Below are positions 1 to 15,217 of a stretch of 64,000 nt of DNA, piece after piece; positions within the stretch are counted from its first letter, which is position 1, and every line of letters begins with the position of its first letter. The translations under genes and the position numbers were made by a program. The DNA comes from Branchiostoma lanceolatum (lineage: Eukaryota > Chordata > Leptocardii > Amphioxiformes > Branchiostomatidae). The stretch covers positions 12,828,910 through 12,892,909 of the forward strand of contig NC_089724.1 in the NCBI RefSeq assembly GCF_035083965.1, in the 5' to 3' direction. The notes beneath the pieces are model-generated. The model searched no databases, had not been told where the DNA came from, and worked only from the letters and a program-made list of their open reading frames with translations.

Positions 1-1200
1 GAACTTTTGACCAGATTGATTTCAGTTTTTATATTCTTTCTGTACATGTATTTTAGCTGTATAAAGTTACAGTGGTAAAATGTATCATTATTTGCAATAC
101 CATCACGGCTTTTGTTATCTCGAGGTGTCTAAATTACACAAATAAATTATTCATACAGACCTCTCGTACGAGATGATAACTCATCGCAGGTAAACAAAGT
201 ACGTCATGAGACAGCCGCTGGTAGTACATTCAAATAAAAATGTCCTACGTTGTTTACAGTGTATGTCTTTAAGGTTAAACGACGCTATATTGGTTAAACC
301 TGAACACGTTAGGTTAAGCACAAGCACCATCACGCGAACATCTGTTGAACAGCACCCGACAATAAAACACCGGTGTTATATCCTGCTAATTGCCTTGCAC
401 ATTAACTCTTTAATAAAGGAGATACCTTTCACTCGAGTTGGCTTCCCGCCTTCAGTACTCTTGTTCCGAGACAGCATACCTGCGGGGACATACAGGTATG
501 TGAGCTTGCGGCGGACGAAGTTGGGATGACTGTGTGTGGACACCATGTTTGCACCCTCGGTTCACGAACAATTGTAACATCAGTATAATGACGACGTTCA
601 TTAATTATTCAACGCATTATGTGATGACGCGGGATGTAGCTCTATCAACTCTATCTAAACAGGCCACGTTTTGAAGGATTTTGATTAAAAAAGACGACAT
701 ACTCAGAGATCATGACGCACCGACACGCGTTTGGATATACACCACCCAAAATAGTATGAGCTGAGCCTTGTGAGAAGAAACATATCAACTAATGCTTGCA
801 TGGTATTTGTTGTTGATGTTGCTGATCGTTATTTGTCACGCGTACGGCAGAACTAGAATATCAATAAGTAAGGAATAGCAACTATTAACCTCACAACGTC
901 GGAGCCCTTTTAAGGTATCGGTTGTTTCCTTGTCAATTCTAGACCCCATTTGTCTTTTCAGTTGTTGACAAAGTACATTCATGTGCTTTTCGTTGTGAAA
1001 TATTAAATCGTCCAATGTCAACTTTTACTTCAGGGCCTTTCGGTTGAACGAAAGCCAATATACACAGTCGAAAATTCACCCCTCCTCAATCCTCCCTGCC
1101 TCCCCTCCCCTCCCCTCCCCTCCCCTCCCCTCCCCTCCCCTCCCCTCCCCTCCCCTCCCCTCCCCTCCCCTCCCCTCCCCTCCCCTCCCCTCCCCTCCCC
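1..1200. other. Left edge: no supported exon
   Basis: AT-rich sequence with short open frames on both strands. None has paired splice sites, a recognisable domain or convincing codon bias. An open frame on the minus strand at 836-1021 looks protein-like (many Lys, Gln and Met) and could be a further exon of the minus-strand gene to its right, but it has no good acceptor. The region is therefore read as intron or 3' part of that gene, or as intergenic. Confidence 0.4.
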
Positions 1201-1208
1201 TCCCCTCC
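1101..1208. repeat. (CCCCT)n microsatellite, G-rich on the transcribed strand
   Basis: About 21 perfect copies of CCCCT on the plus strand, which is (AGGGG)n on the minus strand. It starts 17 nt downstream of the 5' splice site of the minus-strand exon ending at 1225. The pre-mRNA would therefore carry a long run of G4 blocks next to a donor. Confidence 0.95.
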
Positions 1209-1224
1209 CTGCCCATCCCCTTAC

Positions 1225-5057
<3,833 letters not shown>

Positions 5058-5114
5058 CTTGGACCTGAGAGACCGCCGGAGGCCTGACAGTAGTGGGCGT
5101 GGGTCCCAGCTACC

Positions 5115-8100
5115 TGGTAAACTTTTCCTACGGGGCAACATCTGAACTCAAAATATTAGATGGTAAATATTTGATGTTTGGCCACCGTGTGCTAAGGTAC
5201 ACAGGAGTCACTGCTGGTGCCAGTACAGGAGGCGGGCCTGCAACGCTCCCAGGGTGCACTACGATCTTTGAACTCATCAAAACAGGTGCACGACCCATGG
5301 AAATGTTCCTGAAAATATCCTTGACTAAACAATTTTTTCTGCTTTTGTTATTCACAGGCATACATTTCTCCCGTTTTTAGGTGAAGTGAAGTATAGCGGT
5401 ACCAGGCACCGTTTGTGTTACCCAGCAGAGCGACACACGTATGTCAATGGCATTTCCACAGTCATGACAGTTTTGGCTCACTGCTCGCTGCCGACACAAG
5501 GGAGACTTTCACAATCCGACACCCGGACTGGGACGTGCAGACTCAACTGGCAAAACATGTTGACAGCCAGCATGGTCCGGAAATTCCCGAGGGGGCGGAA
5601 ATGTTCCTGGAGGGAGTCACTTAGGCGATTTTCTGGTCCAGCGGGGGGTAGCGAACAGCGTTGAGCAGGTGGAAACGATATCACAACTAGAATGTTCTGT
5701 GCAGGACCGGTCCTACTCGGTACTGCCCAGTTCTCTGCTGCATGGCAGCAGTTCACGTCCCTCAGACACGGTTAGTCCGAACATTGAGTTTAACTAAATG
5801 CCCTTGGTCCGAACCAGCCATCACATATTTATACCCAGGCTCCTATGTCAGACTTTATGTCGTAAATGGACATAGGGAGACCAGTGTGTGACCATAGGGG
5901 CAAGGCTGACCAGCGGGAGGATAATTTCTGTCGAACCCCTCCAGCGTCTAGTGATATGAAACTGCCCGTCATAGTCAGATACTCTTCTACACGTGCACAT
6001 GCAAGTTTACTGGCGCTACAAGAGATAGTCCAAACGGTGCTATCATAGTGCGGGGTTTTATAAGTTTCGATGATCTTGACACATGTAGAAATAAAATTTA
6101 AGCACACGTATTGATAGCTTTGCCCTCGTCTGATTTCGCTGCTAGCGCGCTGTAAGAAACAATATACAGAGCCTTTCATGACACAATATACTAAAATGAA
6201 TGAATGAAATACGTTTGTTGTACGTTTATGCTCTTACAAGCTAAGTACATGTCATTACGACAAAGCTTCTATGTACAATTAGTGATAAGAGTGTGGTATC
6301 TTACTACATCTACAAAAGACTAATAGATATTTACATGATGCATGCACGATACGGAACCACAGAGTGAGACGTAGGAATGTTGTCCTTGGATAGCTGAGGC
6401 GCTGTGTGAATCTCACAAACTCGTCAGATCGGACGCGCCTTAATCAGAGGAAATGAGTGCAGAATGTGAAACATGTTGACAATGTGGACCAGCGCGTGTT
6501 GCCCCGTAACTTCCCGTGCGTCAGTAGAACGGCAGAGAAAGTGAGTTAACCTTACAACATGCATCACGTAACCCAGCTGACCAAGATGGATGGATTGTTC
6601 GCCTCGTCTGATGATCTACCCGGAAATCAAGCCACAGAGGGTCATCACGGCCGACACAAGGCTATAGGTCAAGTTCAAGTTCAGGTTGTTGATTCAAGTT
6701 GACAGTCACTTGATACGAAATGGGTGTTGGCGTCATGGCTTAAACTATTTACCTTCCTGACTTCATTCTGTTTTCTACATGTTTACCAATTGTATAAGTT
6801 TTTGTTATTTACCGTAGTTTCATTTTATTTCTTATGTAAGTTGACTTCAGGTAGAGTAGTGTTTATTTTGTGACATTAATGGAGATCATAATAAAACAAA
6901 TAAACAAACAAACAGAACTGTTCACAGTATGCCAAACAACTGCAGTTCTGGGGATACTAGTACTGTGCAGTAGCTGTCGGGGGTAAAGGGGAGAATTCCC
7001 TCGGGGGAATTCTAGGGAATTTCCGTCCGGACTTCCGCTTCCCAGCATTCCCCCGGCTTCCGCCACTCAACAGAGACGCACCGCTAGAGATATGACCACC
7101 ATTTCCTAATACCCAATTACATAAAATACCTTAGAAATACCAAAAATCATAAAATACTGTTTGGTGTGTCCAGCAGAAGCTACAACATTCAATTGCAAGT
7201 GGACTGCCATGGACTGGGTACTGCTGTAGTAGTCTTGTGTGTGCTCGTCTTCAGTTCATATATGTTATAGAAAGTTCCACTGATGTTTTCCCCTCACCTT
7301 TCTGTCCAAACCAAAATCAAACCTGTTTTACCATTTTGTAATCAACAGTGTATACAATGTATTTGATTCATATTCTAATCTGGTTCCCATAAACGAAAAT
7401 AGAGGCTCGAGCTCTTCTTGTCGAATAGCCAACATATATCACTATCATAGCGTGTTATTCCACTCCTTATTTGGAAACAGTCTGTCGTGCTATCTTCTCC
7501 TAGCTATCCCCGTGTCAACGCCGAGGGCTTTTCCCAATTACTAGCTGACTTAGAAATAGACAAGTTTGGAAACCTCCTGTCAGGTGCCACCCTATGATGA
7601 GGTCCTGTCACGTGAGATGGCGTCAGGCCAAGGGCAGAGAGCTGACAACACGCGCTGCTTCAAGACAGATAACATGTCGGTTTAAGAGAGCTGTTTTGCT
7701 ATTTATTTTGTCTAAGAGCCTCCATGAATCAGGTCAATGCTACGGCAACAGATCCGTTCCAGTCCACCCCACGCGGTCTTGTTTTTGGCGGAAAGTCTTG
7801 CGAAAACGTACTTGAACTTCGCGTGCGGGTCCAACTCACTGAAATGTCAGGTGTTACATATTGAGACATACTCTTCTTAATACTCCTATTTTTAGCGTGT
7901 TGCAAAATTCTTGTGGCTCCCAGGTATTTACGTTTAGGCACGTTCGGACAGACCTGCTGTTCGCTCTAACGGCTGCCGTGTAATGAAGCCTAACGAAGAG
8001 CAGATGGGGAGACAGGTACTGCAAACCCCTGGCTCTCATTTCGATGTTATGACCATATAAGGAAATGTCAAGTTTGTTTTTTAAAACGTCGTCTGTAGAT

Positions 8101-10019
8101 GGCATTATACGTCATCTTAAATAACGACATCCTTCCTGGCGGGAAGGAACTGAATCATTTAGATGCAAATCCTTAAGGAGCGACCTTCTACAAGACCTAG
8201 CGTTGTCGGGGCTCCTGAAGACGTTTATTTGAATTGGCCCAAAACGATGACCTTGCTCCTTTGCGGTGACATCCCTTGTTGGGTTGGAAACTGGTTCACA
8301 TTCCTTGATGGGACGGGGAAGAGTGATTTCCGGCAAACCTGGGGGAAGTTTGCCTCCACTTTCGTCAGGACCCGTTTGTTGTCCGTTGCCTATGGCAACT
8401 GTAAGGGCGCGGTCACCTAGTCCTTAAACGGCTCGCACGCGTCCTGTAAATCTTGGAGTTGTTATTTGTAGGCATGTTTCACAGATATCGTTTCAAAGTG
8501 AGGTACTGTAAAAGGGGAAATGTTCGAGGTGGCTTCATATTCGCAGTGGAGAGGTCGATATATCCACCGTGAAAATTTTTCTTCTGTCTTCTGCCCACCT
8601 ATCCCCCTTGTCAGTCAACCGCGAACTCAAAACCACCGCGGACATTTTCCCTTCCACAGTGTTACAGTATTTTTACGATCGTTTCTGTGCAAGGTGAGGG
8701 TCGTCGGAGATATCTATAGCTAAACTCTTGGGTCTAATTCGTGCCAAAAAGTTATTATTAATATCCACTTCTATTAAGGGTAGGACAGACATGGGCACAA
8801 TGTGAAATCTGTAATCATTGAGGCACTACCTTGATATCATACTCATCTGACAAAACGGTTCAAGACCGTCATACTGCAGACCAGCTTGCAGTGTAAGTGA
8901 TAGTTCATTTGCCCTTTCTACAAATGAAATCATCGTATGTCCAACGATATTGATTTAGCGCTAAATCAGTTAACGCTCTAATGTTGACAACTTGACACAG
9001 ATACTGATGACCTCTAGATCCGAAGGGAAGCATTCTCATATTTACTTCCTCTACTTTACAACGAAAGCACTAACACTTATCAAGTCAGATGACGCACAGG
9101 GAAGCCATATGACATGTCAAGTTGTCAGTATCGCACACAAACTACGAGTTCTCCTGCACAGCCTGCGTACTTCTCTATCTTGTTACGTAACACACATCCC
9201 CGAGTGCCGTATTGAATTCCTGTTTTACAACGCAGCATTTCGTAGTGTGCTGTAAGTCACTGTTCCTGACGAGTTCAATCTGCCTTATTCTAGATTAGAG
9301 CGGAAAGGAGAAACGGCTTCGGGGACAACCGGGCGGGCCGCGGTTAAACTTGGGCGATAGGCCTTGGACTGTTGTTGAAGAAAGGGACCGAAGCATGCCC
9401 TGGGACCGGCGTTTACTGACGTCTACACATAAATCACGTGACGTAGGAACAGGTGCACATGCCACACTCTCGCTGGCAGTCTTGCATTCCTAAGTCAGAG
9501 TTAGTAGATTTAAAAGCCATGAGCCGCCGGCGTTAGAGTGTAGCCAATGTTTATGAAGTATAGTCTTGGAACATTGCAAGGAACTGAGTGTTGAGCATGA
9601 CAACGACGTTGTTAAAGAAGTAAAGCAGTCGTCTTCTAATGTGTCACTTGAGTAAGATGGGGAAGGAAGGGGCACGTCGAGCCATTATCTCCTGGCACGG
9701 CACTGGTGATGTTCCCTCACCGCTTCCACTTGGCACGAGTGGAGAGGGGCGGGGCCGAAACCACAACATCAACATGTGCTTCCAGCTGCAACCAGAAAGT
9801 CACTTCGGGACAACCAATAGGCGCCCAACTCACAAACAGGCATGGACCAATTGCGTACACTTCCGGCCCGTAACTATCTTGTCTGAGGGAAAAAATAAGG
9901 TTTGATTGAATGGCATCTGACCCGGCATTCCCGTGCTCATGTCAAAAACGTAAGGAGATTCCATGGCAAAGTTTCACTCACCTTTGTAACCTGGGAAGCA
10001 GCCCACGCATTCTCCGCCC
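5115..10019. other. Non-coding stretch, no supported gene
   Basis: About 4.9 kb without an exon I can support. Some open frames at 5170-5640 on the plus strand are GC-richer and could be remnants of coding sequence, but the best-looking segments change frame with no intron between them. The rest is AT-rich sequence with stop-interrupted frames. A small palindromic purine/pyrimidine patch lies near 6990-7020. Confidence 0.5.
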
Positions 10020-10153
10020 TATAAAACCGAGCCCGTCCGTGGGACACACCTTACTTCTTCACAAGACTTCAACCTGTCAAGGGTCTTTCGTGTCGACGAC
10101 GTTTTCAACAACTCCTGCAGTGACTTTCACCGCACCGTTTCTTCGTGCCTTCT
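10020..10153 (+). promoter_or_regulatory. TATA-type promoter and candidate non-coding first exon
   Basis: TATAAAA at 10020-10026 is followed about 30 nt later by a pyrimidine-rich initiator-like stretch (TTACTTCTTCAC). After about 100 nt comes a strong 5' splice site, TCT|GTAAGT, at 10153/10154. The next downstream plus-strand gene is the spondin-like gene. Its coding exon is preceded by a good acceptor (tract, then CTACAG, ending at 19460) only 8 nt before the ATG, so it needs an upstream non-coding exon. This site is a reasonable candidate. The link is inference, and the exon could belong to another transcript. Confidence 0.4.
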
Positions 10154-13100
10154 GTAAGTAGTGATGCTTTCCGTTTTTTCTTCTTCAAGCTTTTTTCTTA
10201 AAGGATCATTTCCTCTTCCAACGTGAAATTTCTTCAGCCAGAACAATCTCTTCGCTGTGCTTCGCGATCGCTTGTCCATGTTGGAAGAAATGCTAGTTTT
10301 GTTGTGTTCGATGTTTTACATTTGACATCATCTGAGTAAGCCACATTTACCATCATTTCTAGTACCATTTCTAAGTTCCATTGCCAAGTAGAAAAACGTA
10401 GTATTGAACGAAGGCGGATTGTTACTCTTTAAATTTTTTACGTTGTAAATTTAAGCATTTGTTCTCCCATAGTACGTTGGGGTGTGTATGGTAGTGTGTT
10501 TACCACTAATGGATCCATTCATCTGGAGTGTTGAGAGTTACTGTGGCCTATGTGTGCAGGTAACCGCACTCTTGCGGAAGTTGATGGTACTTCAATTTAT
10601 CAACGCCCCTTGAAGTTTTCTGCTCTTTCTGTGTTGTACCTTTCGTGACTTATGTGGAACGGAGGTAGTGTCACCTTTGATCACCGAAGAAGATCTGCTC
10701 AAGTTTGAGCAACAACTATTTTCTTGCGTGTTCTCGGTCAATTTGCGAAAAAGTAGCACAACTGTGTGTCGCAGTGGGATTGAATGAGACCTCTGGCACT
10801 TTGGCTGCACCATGCCATCAATATGCCCAAACCACGCACGCCAACGACACTTAGACTTGTGCTGATCTGTGTGGGATGGTAAAAGCATCAAATCAGGGTA
10901 ACTGGAGTAAACTGGTTGGAACTCGGTCAGGCATGCGTCAGCCGGAGCGTAAATGTTTCAAATCTAGCGCGAGAAGCCGCAAAAACTTAACTTCAATATA
11001 ATACTTACGTGTGGAGGAGGGAGGAGAGTACCTGAATCTTCAGTTTAGGCAATGCAGAGCAAGAGACATCTTCATTCAGAAATTTAAGTGTCTGTCAACA
11101 ACATGAAGGTAATGTGTTTAAAACGTCGAAGCTAGAATTTGGTTTGCTCCCATCTCCAAACGTCGAACTCATCGCAGTGTTATAGACCTTCAGACTTTCT
11201 TCCAAACCATAAACATTGTCAGTTTGTTTTTCTCGTGTGCCAGCTGCTAACCGCAGGGGAAGCCAGTTCCTGCTATAGACATGCTCCCAGAGTTTGTCAA
11301 TGGCACTCAGGCCTCACTCTGCCCTCTGTAAAAAGATCTCTTGACGTCTTCTTCCCGCCAAAGTCGAAATGTGTTTTGCTTTCAGCGTCTCTCAGTGGGA
11401 AACCGCCGAGAGCTGCCAAGAATTCCAAAGGCAGGAAATACCATAGGCGGGTTTAAGTTGACTACCAGCTGTATTTACCCCGCGGCCACGGGCGGTTACC
11501 ATGGAGAGGCGCAGCTCTTGACTCTTCCAATCTTAAACGTGATCAACAACTTGTTGAGGAAGGAAAGCTGTAATGCTAACACGTCCGAGCGTCTGCTCTG
11601 TTCAGTTTTGTCTGGAAACAGTATGAAAGCGCCGATATCACTTATATAAACATAGAATGAATGACACATCGGATGATCCTACAAAAGTACAGTCATGCTG
11701 TGTTTTACCTAGATGAAAGCATCCGTATCGCCGAAACCGCGTCTCTTAAAAGGAAGGATATGACTGTCTTGGAATGTTCTACTTGACGCAAAAGTCTTAG
11801 ATAATCAAGGTTAGATGTAGTTGGCAAGATGACTGGAAACGTTATTGTAGATAGAAACGTCCAATAAGACATCTAGGTGTGGCTGCCCACAGCAAAGTTT
11901 CTCCACATGGTAGTCATACAGAAGTTGTATATTATATATATATATATTAGGGACTCAATCATCACGCTAACTCAAGTGCGCCACCACGAAGAGTTTACAG
12001 ATGTCTGAGCTAAGGCAGAACAAAGGCGTCTATTATCTGATATAATATAATTTGATCAATGTAATTTAGAATCGAAACATTTTCTAAATCAATGTCAAAT
12101 CTGTCATAAAGGCGCAAACGTAACCGTTTGACTCTCATCACTTTATTTGTCAAGGATTCTCCCTGAGTGCCGGCTGTATGTGTGTCCCCGTTCCACAACA
12201 GAGACGACAGTGTCTGTAGATACAGTACGTGATCGGCAGATCACTCAGGACGTCATAATAAATGTGCTGACAGACATAATTAGCTTTTATAATGTCCTCC
12301 TGACAAGTACTATATTGTTATTACCTGTTTTTCCAACGGTCTTACAACGCGACCTGCTTCCGCCCTTTCAGCAACCACGAAGGCCCCGCGAACGCTTCAA
12401 ATAGAATCTGTGAGTGTGACAAGTTTGGGGCATTTGATTTGCTAACCCAATGCCAAACCCTAAAGCGTAATACTTTTCCAGTCTCCCGTCCTAACGTTCT
12501 CACAGCGCGGCCTGATCACGAAAGAACCTAGCACCAGGGCTAAACAGCCGATGATTGACAATGTAACTAAACGATGTTTGAGTTGTGTCCACGTCTGCTG
12601 AGTAAATATCGCCACAGTGCGGACTTTGTACCCTGCAGGAATAATGGTTACACCTTTTAAGTATTGAATCATGAAACTAATCATAATTCCTTAAGATACA
12701 ATCTGTGTTAGAGAGATTCATGAAAAGGAGTCTGCCGTTATCTTGGTGTTGTGGTTTTCGTCAATTGGCGTCTACAGAAGAGAAAAGCCGTCACCCTGCC
12801 AAAGGTCAGAGCAACGCAGCAGCTCGAATGTCTGGCAAATGTTGTGTGTGCCAGTGGGGGAGACGAACACGACCCAGCTATGTGGAGAACGTTCCTCCAG
12901 CTGTAAACGTTGTGGACATTACTCACTAGTAACTGCGTACCTTGTTGGTTAGAGGAAGATTCCGTCTCGTGTGGAGCTGGCTCAGTGTCGGTGGGTCTGA
13001 CGAGACGACGGCCGCCGCGCGATGGGCCTCCGAACTTTGCAGGAATGAGAGGTGTTGTAAAATGGGCGTGTATACAACAGCACAAGGGTGTGGGGTGGAC

Positions 13101-13271
13101 CCGGACTACCCTATCTTGATATGCACGAGTCCTGTATAAACCCTGTGTGTTAGCTGCATTACTCATTAGCTTAAACAATCGATCGGGGGATCTTATCAGT
13201 GCCCAGAAAAAACATCTTAAAAGTAAATTTGACATACCAAGTGTGAAGAAACTTGCAAGCCGTGAGTGAAT

Positions 13272-13715
13272 CATCCTCGTTCACCAGGACCCTTCCGCTC
13301 CACGTTACATCGCTCGCAGAAAGGGCCCTGGTAACACGGGATGGCATCCATGGTTATTACGATATCGCCACCAAAACAGCTTCAGCCAATCAGGGGGGTT
13401 AAAATCCGTTTGCTTCCTCTCATCGGAAGCAAGCGCGCAAAGAACGCTGGGAAGCTATCAACCAATCAGGTTACGTGTTACTGCTAGCTCATTAATTATT
13501 CATGAGCTACAACTGCCGTTTGTCCCAAATAAGGGTTAGCTCATTAACTATTCATGAGCTACAACTGCCGTTTGTCCCAAATAAGGGTTAGCTCATTAAT
13601 TATTCATCAGCAAGTCTCGTCGACCTGCAATAACCATGGATGCCATCCCGTGTTACCAGGGCCCTTTCTGCGAGCGATGTAACGTGGAGCGGAAGGGTCC
13701 TGGTGAACGAGGATG
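13272..13715. mobile_element. 444-bp MITE with perfect 87-bp terminal inverted repeats and 8-bp target duplication
   Basis: The arms 13272-13358 and 13629-13715 are perfect reverse complements (ends CATCCTCGTTCACCAGG). Direct repeats GAGTGAAT at 13264-13271 and 13716-13723 are an 8-bp target-site duplication. The interior holds a 52-bp tandem repeat starting at 13485, 13537 and 13589 (the last partial). An 8-bp duplication is usual for hAT or P-type DNA transposons; which one is not decided by this sequence. No transposase frame is present. Confidence 0.93.
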
Positions 13716-14575
13716 GAGTGAATGAGACCACACAAAAATTTTAAACAGAAGATCTCTTAGTAGATATAACATTCATAAAACGTACATAAAAGCCCATAAA
13801 AGTTGGCCTGAGACACTCGACAGGCCCGGAAACATTAACAGCGGACTCCCACCTGTTGATGATAACCACGTGAAAGATGTTGTGGGCTGTGATAGATGTC
13901 GCCCTAGTTGTGTCGAGTTTTACAGTGTAACATCTGTGCTGTCCATCCTGTTGTCACTAGTTCTCCCGGTCAGATTGAACCAGTAAAACCAGTTTACGTG
14001 AGGAAATTGAACGTGCCCTTTTGTGTGTTTGATGATGATCCTGGAACGTAGAAAAACGTTTTCTAGGTCAGACTCAACAAGAAAAGAAAGCGTGCCCTGT
14101 GCTAAAGAAAATATAATATGTCATTACAAACTTAGTTTTGCTTGGTCCATGATGGGGTGTTTAATTCCTAAAGTACTGTATCATTGCAAGACGGAATGAA
14201 GGTTAAATGCACTCCAAGCGGATAGCATCAAATTGCAGCACACGCGACCCACCCCATCTTTCCTGGCCTGACACATCTCTACCTCCTTTCATCGGACTCG
14301 CTCGATGGTGATAAAGACAAACTCACATTGAGCAGTAGAATCCAGTCGGATCCAGATGGATATCAGGGGCAGATATACAAGAACCTTGACCCAGACGAAT
14401 TACAGGCCTAACTGTAAATATCCCAGGTGGAATGGTTGGACCACGCCACTGATAGCATTGACTTGGAGGCTGTATATGATGAGTGGGATGCAGTGGCAGA
14501 ACTTGTTACAATATGGCCGGTTGAGATATGCAGAAAACAGATCAGAGGACGTTCCAACCAGGTATTAGCCAGAGC

Positions 14576-14638
14576 GTCATCCTGTTTCAGTTCCGGGCCG
14601 CCTAATTAAGGTAGAGCCTGGAACTGAAACAGGATGAC
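14576..14638. repeat. Perfect 19-bp inverted repeat (hairpin)
   Basis: GTCATCCTGTTTCAGTTCC at 14576-14594 pairs perfectly with 14620-14638 around a 25-nt loop, and pairing continues a few bases inward past one mismatch. Function unknown. It could be the end of a small foldback element. Confidence 0.85.
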
Positions 14639-14962
14639 ACTCAGGCCAACCAGGTATGGTAAGGACGAATTCTGGTCAACATGCGCTGTTGGCACGAACC
14701 AACCAGCCTGCCCTTGCCCCATTTTTGGTGTTTACGTTCAATTGCCAGTTGGCAAGAGTGGCAACAGGAAAGTCCAGAGATTATCTGGCGAAATACTCAA
14801 GGAGAAAACATGTCGATTTCGTCGAGATCCGTCGAGACATTTATCAGAAGAATCTTGATAAGCACAACTTATTTCCTGTTGTTAACTCAGGAGGAGAGCT
14901 GCCTTATATCTCGGGTGTTCTTAGTTTTCCGCGAAAGCTCGGTAATGATGACTACTCCGATT

Positions 14963-15217
14963 AAGCCCCCCTCTCACTGGACCCGCGGCACGCTGGCGGC
15001 GTCGCTGCGTCCTACTGATTGTGTTTGTGTTACTCTTGACTTTATAATGGGAATATCATTCAAAACGTACAACTACAAGTATGACCAAAAAGACAACAAA
15101 ACACACAAACCTTAAAAAGATTCGTTTTTTGTTGATGAAATTCGTGCTTTGTCAATTAGGTCGGCCGTAGCGACGCCTCAGGCGTGCCGTGGGTTCAGTG
15201 AGAAGGGGGGGGGGGGG
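14963..15217. mobile_element. MITE family 1, copy 1
   Basis: The element begins AAGCCCCCCTCTCACTGG and ends with the degenerate complement, ...CAGTGAGAAGGGG, run into a 15-base G tract. Its interior contains, in reverse orientation, the TTTTGTTGTCTTTTTGGTCA block seen in the copy at 34502-34747. Terminal repeats of about 50 bp are imperfect here. It is non-coding. Confidence 0.8.

Noticed and set aside
5093..5664. Overlapping plus-strand frames at 5093-5664 that look partly coding
   Set aside because: The protein-like stretches change frame with no intron between them and match nothing I know. At best a decayed fragment.
12738..13274. Minus-strand open frame of 178 codons
   Set aside because: No domain, no consistent splice structure and low-quality composition. 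It ends at the MITE boundary.
14341..14570. Plus-strand acidic open frames near 14.4-14.6 kb (for example a segment with AVYDEWDAVAELV)
   Set aside because: Short, unspliced and in two overlapping frames; followed by a hairpin. Perhaps old transposon sequence, but not supportable as a gene.
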